Shown here piece after piece: positions 6,845 through 13,291 of a DNA stretch of 14,929 nucleotides; within the stretch, counting starts at the first letter, position 1, and each line of letters opens with the position of its first letter. Source of the stretch: Chlamydiota bacterium. Its GTDB lineage: Bacteria > Chlamydiota > Chlamydiia > Chlamydiales > Simkaniaceae. The translations under genes and the position numbers were made by a program. The DNA lies in the NCBI GenBank assembly GCA_021772295.1, contig JAJFMG010000164.1, positions 1 to 14,929 on the forward strand, in the 5' to 3' direction. The notes under the pieces were generated by a model that was given only the letters and a program-made list of their open reading frames with translations, made no database searches and had not been told where the DNA came from.

Positions 6845-7638
6845 TTTTTAAGCCACGCTCTCAAGCTAAATTTGTTTTTATCAATGGTACTTAAGGGAGG
6901 ATTATAAATGCTTCGTATAATTCCTTTAAAGCGATCAATTTTGATTCCACGTGTAATAATACCGTCTCTTGCAATAGAGACTTTGCCTGTTTCTTCTGAA
7001 ATCACAATGATAAGGGCGTCTGTTAGCTGAGATGCTCCAAGTCCCGCTCTATGTCTTGTTCCCATTGATTTAGCAATCTGAGAAGTATCTTCTGCTAAGG
7101 GCAGTATCACAGATGCTGCTGTTATGGTAAGATTTCGAATAATGATAGCGCCATCATGTAAAGGAGTCGTCGTTGTAAAAATAGATTCTAAGAGTTCTGA
7201 TGAGAAATTTGCATTGAGCATAACAGCTTTTCTTGCAAATTCTTCCAACGAATCATCATTTTCAAGCGCGATTAAAGCGCCAATGCGCTTTTCTGACATT
7301 TTATATACAGAGCCAGCTAATTGATCTAGGAAGCGATCAAATTCGGTGATCTCTCTATATCGTTTTCCTTTGAGACTGAGTTTAGATAGAGCAACTCTGA
7401 GCTCTGGTTGGAAAATGATTAAGATCGCAATTACCGCAACGTTACCAACGAGTAGCATTAGTTTATGCAAGATGGGGAGATCAAGCCATGAAGAAAGCGC
7501 AAAAATAAATAAAAAAGCCAATAAGCCGAGCACCAAATCCATAGATCTGGTATTCCAAAAAAAGGATAGCAAAGAATTAATCATCAAAGTAATGATGATA
7601 AGTTCTATGAAAGGTGTAACCGACTGGTAAAAATACAT
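6841..7638 (-). CDS. cdaA: CdaA (YbbP), membrane diadenylate cyclase
   Basis: Makes the second messenger c-di-AMP from two ATP. The 265-aa protein has three N-terminal membrane segments (about 9-28, 34-51 and 59-77), a linker, and a cytoplasmic DAC domain. The hallmark residues are present: PLHDGAIII (159-167, DGA motif) and MGTRHRAGLG (192-201, RHR motif), followed by SEETG (214-218). Nothing is missing relative to active enzymes. The C. trachomatis homologue (CT012) is reported to produce c-di-AMP sensed by host STING. The ATG at 7638 heads a five-gene operon (cdaA, ybbR, glycosyltransferase, acyltransferase, rsmE). In Firmicutes the third gene is usually glmM, which is absent here. The ribosome binding site is weak. 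A promoter and a dyad at the predicted transcription start lie upstream. Confidence 0.96.
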   Translation of the reverse strand: MYFYQSVTPFIELIIITLMINSLLSFFWNTRSMDLVLGLLAFLFIFALSSWLDLPILHKLMLLVGNVAVIAILIIFQPELRVALSKLSLKGKRYREITEFDRFLDQLAGSVYKMSEKRIGALIALENDDSLEEFARKAVMLNANFSSELLESIFTTTTPLHDGAIIIRNLTITAASVILPLAEDTSQIAKSMGTRHRAGLGASQLTDALIIVISEETGKVSIARDGIITRGIKIDRFKGIIRSIYNPPLSTIDKNKFSLRAWLKK

Positions 7639-7660
7639 TCTTAATTTTCTTGTGTTTTAC

Positions 7661-7682
7661 ATGCGCATCTCTAGATGCACAT
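7661..7682. repeat. 22-base imperfect palindrome at the predicted cdaA transcription start
   Basis: ATGCGCATCTC (7661-7671) is nearly the reverse complement of TAGATGCACAT (7672-7682). Nine of the ten flanking pairs match, with one C/A mismatch at 7664/7679 and a C/T mismatch at the centre. It overlaps the last bases of the -10 element and covers the predicted +1, which is a typical place for a repressor operator. It could instead form a 5' leader hairpin. No regulator is identified. Confidence 0.45.
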
Positions 7683-7708
7683 TGTCCTTAAAAATAAATA
7701 TAAGTCAA
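7681..7708 (-). promoter_or_regulatory. Candidate sigma-70-type promoter of the cdaA operon
   Basis: On the minus strand, TTGACT (7708-7703) and GACAAT (7686-7681) are separated by 16 bases. The -35 matches five of six consensus bases and the -10 four of six. The predicted start is near 7674, giving a leader of about 35 bases before the cdaA ATG at 7638. It would drive all five genes, as no other gap in the operon is large enough for a promoter. Confidence 0.5.
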
Positions 7709-7780
7709 ATGAAAAAATGGTGAGAAATTTCTAGCTAGGTGACCTCTAATAAGGTTTCTTAGGTGTTTTTAAGCTCTTTG

Positions 7781-7807
7781 TTGACAAACATTCAAATATT
7801 TTATAGT
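7781..7807 (+). promoter_or_regulatory. Candidate promoter of cydAB
   Basis: A consensus -35 TTGACA (7781-7786) is followed by TATAGT (7802-7807), five of six matches to the -10, but with a short 15-base spacer; ATAGTT shifted by one base gives 16. It lies about 43 bases before the cydA ATG. The 211-base cdaA/cydA intergenic region (7639-7849) is otherwise taken up by the divergent cdaA promoter and its dyad. I see no clear terminator or riboswitch in it. Confidence 0.5.
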
Positions 7808-7849
7808 TTCCAAATTTGTTAAAAATTTATTTTCCCTTTGGTGGCTTAT

Positions 7850-9223
7850 ATGGATGTTCTCATCTTATCTAGAATTCAGTTCGCGCTTAATATCGCTTTT
7901 CATTATTTCTATCCTCCCTTAAGTATTGGGCTCGGCCTTATGATTGTTATCATAGAAGGTATGTATATCAAAACAAAGTCTGAAAAGTACAAGAAAATGG
8001 CGCAGTTTTGGACACGTATCTTTGCACTTAGCTTTGCACTTGGAGTGGCCACAGGAATTGTGCAGGTATTTGCATTTGGAAATAATTGGTCCAGATTTGC
8101 AAGATTTGTAGGGGATGTCTTTGGATCTGCTTTAGCAGCTGAAGGGATATTTGCTTTCTTTTTGGAAGCTGGCTTTATTGGACTTATGCTCTTTGGATGG
8201 GAGAGAGTGAGCGCAAGACTTCATTACTTTTCGACGATTTGCGTTGCACTAGGAGCGCATTTTAGCGCTATATGGATTGTAGCTGCAAACTCATGGATGC
8301 AAACACCGCAAGGCTTTAAACTTGTAGGTGAGGGTGTAAATAGAAGGGCAGTTATTACTGATTTTTGGGGTGTGATTTTCAACCCATCCTTTTTAGATCG
8401 CCTTACCCACGTAATTATTGGGTGTTGGCTCACAGGGGCATTCATTGTGCTGAGTGTATGTAGCTATTATTATCTTAAGAAAAAGCATACTGAATTTGCC
8501 AGAATTGGAATGAAGCTTGGCCTTGCAGTAGCTGGCATTTTACTTGTTTTGCAATTAATATCTGCTGATTACACAGCAAGAGGCGTTGCAAAACATCAAC
8601 CTGAGAAGCTTGCAGCAATGGAAGGTGTATATGAGACTCGTGATCATACTCCAATGACAGTTGTTGGTTATGTAGATACCAAAGAGCAAGTTGTAAAAGG
8701 GATAAAAATACCATCTCTTCTGAGCTTTTTGGTATATCGGAATTTTAAAACGCCGGTAACAGGATTAAAGCATTTTCCAGAAACGGATTGGCCCAATGTA
8801 GCAGCTGTTTTTCAGATGTATCATCTGATGATTTTTATGTGGGGCGCTATGGTCATTGTGACACTCTTGGGTTTTATCTTTTATAAAAGAAAAACGCTTG
8901 ATAGAGCTAAGTGGACTCTTAGGGGACTTGTAGTGTCCATCCTATTTCCATATATTGCTAATCAATCCGGATGGTTTACAGCTGAGATGGGAAGGCAGCC
9001 CTGGGTTGTCTATCATGTGCTTCGTACAGCAGATGGCGTTTCAACAGGAATTAGAAAAGAACAGGTTGTAGGGTCTATTATTATGTTCATTTTAATCTAT
9101 ATCCTCTTATTTTCCCTCTTTATATTTTTGTTGAATCGAAAGATTCAAACAGGGCCTGAAGGCGAATCGAAACCGGGATATGATGATGAAGTATTTTCAG
9201 ACCCATACAAAAGTGGAGTGTAA
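7850..9223 (+). CDS. cydA: CydA, cytochrome bd-type quinol oxidase subunit I
   Basis: Heme-bearing subunit of the inner-membrane bd oxidase, which oxidises quinol and reduces oxygen with high affinity. I take the ATG at 7850 (457 aa) rather than a TTG at 7838: it gives the standard start MDVLILSRIQFALNIAFHYF and has GGTGG (7840-7844) five bases upstream. His 18 matches E. coli heme ligand His 19. Further motifs: AAEGIFAFFLEAGFIG with Glu 98 and Glu 106, AANSWMQTPQGF (~145-156), the heme-ligand region RLTHVIIG (His 187), the quinol-loop motif AKHQPEKLAAME (247-258) and GRQPWVVYHVLRTADG (381-396). About nine membrane segments are visible. The length and the GRQPWVVYHVLRTADGVS sequence indicate the short Q-loop class rather than the long E. 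coli type. Matches C. trachomatis CT013 in context. Confidence 0.97.
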   Translation: MDVLILSRIQFALNIAFHYFYPPLSIGLGLMIVIIEGMYIKTKSEKYKKMAQFWTRIFALSFALGVATGIVQVFAFGNNWSRFARFVGDVFGSALAAEGIFAFFLEAGFIGLMLFGWERVSARLHYFSTICVALGAHFSAIWIVAANSWMQTPQGFKLVGEGVNRRAVITDFWGVIFNPSFLDRLTHVIIGCWLTGAFIVLSVCSYYYLKKKHTEFARIGMKLGLAVAGILLVLQLISADYTARGVAKHQPEKLAAMEGVYETRDHTPMTVVGYVDTKEQVVKGIKIPSLLSFLVYRNFKTPVTGLKHFPETDWPNVAAVFQMYHLMIFMWGAMVIVTLLGFIFYKRKTLDRAKWTLRGLVVSILFPYIANQSGWFTAEMGRQPWVVYHVLRTADGVSTGIRKEQVVGSIIMFILIYILLFSLFIFLLNRKIQTGPEGESKPGYDDEVFSDPYKSGV

Positions 9224-9225
9224 TA

Positions 9226-10248
9226 ATGTTAATGTATTTGGAACTCATTTGGTACTTTATCATTTGTGGAAGTGTCATGTTCTATATTGTTTTAGATGGA
9301 TTTGATCTAGGAGTTGGTTGTGTGCATCTTTTTTGCAAAAAAGATGAAGATAGACGGATTTTTTTAAACGCAATTGGGCCTGTTTGGGATGGTAATGAGG
9401 TTTGGCTTGTTGTATTCGGTGGCGCGCTATTTGCTGGCTTTCCAATTGCCTATGCAACTTTGTTTTCAGCTTTTTATACCCCGATGATGATTTTACTTGC
9501 TGGAATCATGTTTAGAGCAGTAGCAATTGAATTTCGATCGAAATTAGAGTCAGCATCTTGGAGAAAAGTTTGGGATGTATTATTTTCTGTTGCAAGTATC
9601 GTTATGACGCTTTGCTTTGGAGTTGTACTTGGCAATTTAGTTTCTGGAATTCCTCTTAATATGCAGGGAGACTATTTAGGTACTTTTTTCCAGTTTTTCA
9701 CTCCCTATACTCTTTTAACAGGTGTTATGGCAGTAGCTTTATTTTCTATGCATGGAGTGATTTACTTGGTTATGAAAACAGAAGGGGAAATTCAAGCGCA
9801 GGTAAGAAGGTGGGTGAATCCAAGTATACTATTTTTTGTTGTCGTTTATGGAACCCTTACGATGGCAACGCTTATTTACAAGCCTCATATGGTAACGGTG
9901 ATTAAGAATTATCCAGGATTGTTTTCTGTTGCAATTGTTGCCATGCTCTCGATTGCAAATGTTGTTAGACTGTCCAATCAAAAAAAAGATGGAATGGCCT
10001 TTTTATTTTCATGCATAAGTATTGTCTTATTATTTGTTTTATTTGGAATTGGAACTTTTCCAAATATCATTCCATCTTCTGGAATTGTAGAAAATAGTAT
10101 TACTGTTTTCAATAGCGCTTCTTCAGAAAAAACTTTGAAGGTTCTTTTAATAGTTGCATGTATTGGAGTTCCACTTGTTTTAGCATATGGAATTTGGATA
10201 TACCATATCTTTAGAGGAAAAGTAAAAATGGATCACCATAGTTACTAG
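9226..10248 (+). CDS. cydB: CydB, cytochrome bd-type quinol oxidase subunit II
   Basis: Integral membrane partner of CydA, 340 aa with about eight to nine hydrophobic segments. Family motifs: YIVLDGFDLGVG (20-31), IGPVWDGNEVWLVVFGG (50-66) and FRAVAIEFRSK (~96-106). It starts two bases after the cydA stop. GGAG (9215-9218) sits seven bases before the ATG, so I keep that start rather than the second ATG two codons later. The two genes are clearly one transcript. No small cydX-like gene follows, because nadK converges immediately: the stop codons share the palindrome CTAG at 10245-10248. A 22-base perfect palindrome lies within codons ~34-41. No cydDC transporter genes are in the window. Confidence 0.96.
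   Translation: MLMYLELIWYFIICGSVMFYIVLDGFDLGVGCVHLFCKKDEDRRIFLNAIGPVWDGNEVWLVVFGGALFAGFPIAYATLFSAFYTPMMILLAGIMFRAVAIEFRSKLESASWRKVWDVLFSVASIVMTLCFGVVLGNLVSGIPLNMQGDYLGTFFQFFTPYTLLTGVMAVALFSMHGVIYLVMKTEGEIQAQVRRWVNPSILFFVVVYGTLTMATLIYKPHMVTVIKNYPGLFSVAIVAMLSIANVVRLSNQKKDGMAFLFSCISIVLLFVLFGIGTFPNIIPSSGIVENSITVFNSASSEKTLKVLLIVACIGVPLVLAYGIWIYHIFRGKVKMDHHSY
9325..9346. repeat. 22-base perfect palindrome inside cydB
   Basis: CATCTTTTTTG (9325-9335) is followed immediately by its exact reverse complement CAAAAAAGATG (9336-9346), with no spacer. It encodes the HLFCKKDE region after the first membrane segment of CydB. It is either a chance product of T-rich Phe/Leu and A-rich Lys codons or a DNA-level site. 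No known function is recognised. Confidence 0.6.
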
Positions 10249-11084
10249 CGGAGTTTTCCAGCCCAGTTTAATTTAGAGCGAAGGGTTTGGAAGTATTCTT
10301 TTCGATGAAGGGAAACAAGCTTGAAGTAACTTGGATTTTTTGTGATGGTACAATAATCACCTGTTTGAAGTTCTGACTTATCAATTCCATCACAAATTAC
10401 TTCAACAGGATCACTGGAGCTTAAATACTGGATTTTGATCTCAACGTCACCAGGTATCACAATGGGTCGATTTGAGATAGTATGTGCAGAAATAGGTGTA
10501 ATAACACAAGCTTCTAGTTTGGGACTAAGAATGGGGCCTCCAGCAGCAAGAGAATATGCGGTAGATCCATTCGGTGTTGCTACAATAATTCCATCAGCTT
10601 CAAAGGTATTTAGATAACTACCATTTACATGTATTGATAGTTCTACAAGAGATGGGTTTCTTGCTCGATGAACAACAATATCATTGATCGAAAAGACTTC
10701 TTTTCCACTTTGAAAAGTTGCCTTTTGCGTCATTCTCTTTTCGATTTCATATTTTCCATCGAGAAGGTCTTGCATACTTGGAATGATATCAGGTAATGGG
10801 ACATCCGCCATGAAACCAAGGTGGCCTAAATTTATTCCAAGAATAGGTTTATCTAGATTGGCATATTGATGGGCAATGCGTATAATTGTTCCATCGCCAC
10901 CCATTGTGAGTAAAAAAGTAATGTCGTTTGGATCAATTGAAGAAATTGGGGGGATATTTAGATCGTTGGCGGATTCATCATCACATACAATATTTACTTT
11001 TTTTGATTGGAAAAAAGAAATGATTTCCTTGGTGATTTTTTTAGATTGTCTAATACTTAGGCTTGGGAAGAGGGCGATAATCAT
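10245..11084 (-). CDS. nadK: NAD kinase
   Basis: Phosphorylates NAD to NADP in the cytosol. I take the ATG at 11084 (279 aa, MIIALFPSLSIRQSKK) rather than an upstream start at 11138. The ATG overlaps the dxs stop as ATGA, and family members begin close to this strand-forming IALFP segment. Motifs: the kinase signature MGGDGT (61-66), GINLGHLGFMADV (83-95), NDIVVHRA (134-141, with Asp where many have NE), the NAD-binding DGIIVATPNGSTAYSLAAGG (164-183) and CDG (231-233). Length and motif set are normal for NadK (formerly PpnK). Last gene of the xseA-xseB-dxs-nadK operon. Downstream it meets cydB with overlapping stops. Pairing with dxs may help NADPH supply for the MEP pathway, but this is conjecture. 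Confidence 0.96.
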   Translation of the reverse strand: MIIALFPSLSIRQSKKITKEIISFFQSKKVNIVCDDESANDLNIPPISSIDPNDITFLLTMGGDGTIIRIAHQYANLDKPILGINLGHLGFMADVPLPDIIPSMQDLLDGKYEIEKRMTQKATFQSGKEVFSINDIVVHRARNPSLVELSIHVNGSYLNTFEADGIIVATPNGSTAYSLAAGGPILSPKLEACVITPISAHTISNRPIVIPGDVEIKIQYLSSSDPVEVICDGIDKSELQTGDYCTITKNPSYFKLVSLHRKEYFQTLRSKLNWAGKLR

Positions 11085-12982
11085 ACTTGTAAGGGGTTCT
11101 CCAAAATCTCTAAGGTGTGTACTTTTTCTAGAATACAATCTGCAATTTTTTCTGCATTTAAATCCAATTTGTCAAGCAAGCTATTTCGGCTGCCATGAGG
11201 AACAAAATCATCAGGTATACCCAAATTTACTACATGACATGATTGAAAATTATTTTGAAGAACAAAAGAATTAATAATGGAGCCAAATCCAGAGCTCAAG
11301 ACATGTTCCTCTAAGGTGAAAATGAGTTTGTGCGTTGCAAATATACTTGAAAAAAGAGTTTCATCTAGAGGTTTAACAAAGACTGGATCTATGATGGTAA
11401 TATTTATTCCGTATGCTTCAAGCTTCATTTTTACATCTTGAGCAACTTCACACATAACACCAAGAGCAATCAATGCAATATCTTTACCATAAGAGAGTAT
11501 TTCAGCGCATCCAGGGGATCTTTTTCTAGAAGGAAGATTGTTTTCAGAGGTTGTGATATTTGGATATCGAATCGCAGTTGGCTTTTTCCATGCAAATACA
11601 GATTGCATGATCTCTTTTAAAACATTACCATTTCTTGGCTGCGCAATAATCATATTTGGCATGGCATTTAAAAATCCAATATCATAGATCCCATTTAAAG
11701 AAGCGCCATCACCACCCGCAATTCCACCTCGATCAATTGCCATTACTAAGGGAATTTCTTGAAGACAAACATCATGAAATACATTATCTAGAGCTCGCTG
11801 TAAAAATGTAGAATAGATGACGCAGACCACTTTTTGATTACCATCTTTAGCAATTCCAGCGGCGTATGTGATGCTATGCCCTTCTGCAATTCCAACATCA
11901 ATACATCTACTCGGATATGCTTCCATAAATTCTTCTATGCAAGATCCTTTTGGCATAGCAGGCGTAACCGCTACTATGCTTTGGTCTTCTTTGGCCATTT
12001 CCAAAATCTGTTTACCAAAGATTTTTGGGAAGGTTTGATTCTTAGTTTTTTTAGGGTGAAATTTACCTGTTAGTTTGTCAAAGGGAATAACGCCGTGGTA
12101 GGCAGTGGGATTCGAAAGAGCTGTTTTCATGCCACGCCCTTTTTGAGTCATCATATGAATAACACAAGTAGTCTTTGCGTTTTTTACTTCTCTAAAAGTA
12201 TCGATCATTTTTTTGATGTCGTGACCATCTATCGGTCCAATATAGGAAAGTCCGAACTGTTCAAAAAAGGGTGCAGGGGAGACTAAGTTTTTTAATGACT
12301 CCTTGATGTTGTGGCCATGTTTCGTTAGGAATGCGCCACAACCAGGAATTTTTTCTAAAGCCTTCTTAATATCATCATAAATTTTGTTTGAGGTGGGATT
12401 ATTTAGCATGCGGCTAAGAATCTGTGTAATGGCACCCACATTTTTAGAAATTGCCATCTCATTATCATTTAATATCACGCAAAATCTTTGTAGATTTTTG
12501 GGGATATTATTCAATGCTTCATAGGTGAGTCCACAAGTGAATGCAGCGTCGCCAAGAATAGAGATGATATGATTTTGCTGATTTTGAAGATCTCTACTTT
12601 TGGCAATTCCAAGTGATTGTGATAGACATGCTCCTGCATGCCCGCCATGAAAGATATCATGTATGGATTCTTTGGGATCAGTAAAACCGCAAAGTCCCTC
12701 ATTTTTTCTAACCGTTTTGAATTTGCTTCCCCGGTTTGTTATGATTTTATGGGTGTAGGCTTGATGACCAATATCAAAAAGGATGGGGTCATTTGGGGAA
12801 TCAAAAACGTAGTGGATTGCAATCGTTTGTTCAATGGAACCAAGATTTGAGGCTAGGTGTCCACCATTTACTGACATAACATCGATAATTTGTTTGCGAA
12901 TATCATAGCATAGATTTTCAAGCTCTTGCAAAGAAAGCTGCTTAATAAAAGATGGAGTAAGAGAATTTAAATCATATGGCAT
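11081..12982 (-). CDS. dxs: DXS, 1-deoxy-D-xylulose-5-phosphate synthase, with altered substrate-site residues
   Basis: Thiamine-diphosphate enzyme joining pyruvate and glyceraldehyde 3-phosphate, the first MEP-pathway step to isoprenoids. I prefer the ATG at 12982 (633 aa); a TTG at 12991 is possible. AAGG (12998-12995) is 12 bases upstream of the ATG. Domain order is normal: GGHLASNLG (40-48, His 42), DIGHQAYTHKI, the cofactor motif ILGDAAFTCG (~142-151, GDA instead of GDG), VILNDNEMAIS, YIGPIDGHD, VTPAMPKGS, DVGIAEGHS (catalytic Glu 367), YSTFLQRALDNVFHD, then AIDRGGIAGGDGASLNG (~415-431) and AIRYPN (~470-475). Against E. coli, Arg 420 and Asp 427 are kept, but His 431 becomes Leu 429 and Arg 478 becomes Asn 475. 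GIAEGH has Gly where E. coli has Gln. Overall similarity still supports DXS. The gene follows xseB as in Chlamydia. Confidence 0.93.
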   Translation of the reverse strand: MPYDLNSLTPSFIKQLSLQELENLCYDIRKQIIDVMSVNGGHLASNLGSIEQTIAIHYVFDSPNDPILFDIGHQAYTHKIITNRGSKFKTVRKNEGLCGFTDPKESIHDIFHGGHAGACLSQSLGIAKSRDLQNQQNHIISILGDAAFTCGLTYEALNNIPKNLQRFCVILNDNEMAISKNVGAITQILSRMLNNPTSNKIYDDIKKALEKIPGCGAFLTKHGHNIKESLKNLVSPAPFFEQFGLSYIGPIDGHDIKKMIDTFREVKNAKTTCVIHMMTQKGRGMKTALSNPTAYHGVIPFDKLTGKFHPKKTKNQTFPKIFGKQILEMAKEDQSIVAVTPAMPKGSCIEEFMEAYPSRCIDVGIAEGHSITYAAGIAKDGNQKVVCVIYSTFLQRALDNVFHDVCLQEIPLVMAIDRGGIAGGDGASLNGIYDIGFLNAMPNMIIAQPRNGNVLKEIMQSVFAWKKPTAIRYPNITTSENNLPSRKRSPGCAEILSYGKDIALIALGVMCEVAQDVKMKLEAYGINITIIDPVFVKPLDETLFSSIFATHKLIFTLEEHVLSSGFGSIINSFVLQNNFQSCHVVNLGIPDDFVPHGSRNSLLDKLDLNAEKIADCILEKVHTLEILENPLQV

Positions 12983-12996
12983 AGACTGCAAAAGCC

Positions 12997-13287
12997 TTAT
13001 ATATTGCGATCAATCATTGCATTCGAAGAAGGCTCAAGCGGTTGCGTTTGAGGGGAGCCAGTCGAAGTATCTAATGATCCATTGCGGTCTTTGATAAGCA
13101 TCTGAATTCTATTTTCAGCAGCATTTAATTTATGTGAACATGCTCGAATTAATTTATCAGCCATTTCATATAAAACAAGAGACTTTTCAAGGGGTGTTTC
13201 GTTAGAACTCAACTCCTCTAAAATTTCTTCTAATTTTTGATAGGCATCTTCAAAGGAAAATGATTCTGTCTGTTGCGTATTATCCAC
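12997..13287 (-). CDS. xseB: Exonuclease VII small subunit
   Basis: Small helical subunit that binds XseA to form exonuclease VII, which degrades single-stranded DNA. The 96-aa product has the family core FSFEDAYQKLEEILEELSS (10-28), then ETPLEKSLVLYEMADKLIRACSHKLNAAENRIQML (30-64), i.e. the two long helices of the family. A polar tail of about 30 residues rich in Ser, Thr, Pro and Gln follows, making it slightly longer than the usual ~75-80 residues. Start is GTG at 13287, four bases after the xseA stop, with GGGAG ten bases upstream. No ATG is available nearby that would keep the family N-terminus. Co-transcribed between xseA and dxs. Confidence 0.92.
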   Translation of the reverse strand: MDNTQQTESFSFEDAYQKLEEILEELSSNETPLEKSLVLYEMADKLIRACSHKLNAAENRIQMLIKDRNGSLDTSTGSPQTQPLEPSSNAMIDRNI

Positions 13288-13291
13288 GTTT

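Noticed and set aside
7274..7292. Hairpin AAAGCGC-CAAT-GCGCTTT inside cdaA
   Set aside because: It resembles a weak terminator, but the T-run is short on both strands and the sequence follows codons of the KRIGAL segment. Weaker than the xseA hairpin.
7639..7849. c-di-AMP riboswitch or other structured leader before cdaA or cydA
   Set aside because: Predicted leaders are only about 35 bases and no conserved riboswitch core is recognisable.
11085..11138. 18-residue N-terminal extension of NAD kinase
   Set aside because: It lies entirely inside dxs. The ATG at 11084 gives a normal-length protein and the same ATGA coupling seen at other junctions.
10876..11274. 132-aa plus-strand open frame over nadK and dxs
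   Set aside because: It is antisense to two strongly recognised genes, has no recognisable domain, and follows the reverse complement of NadK's GGDGT region. A shadow frame.
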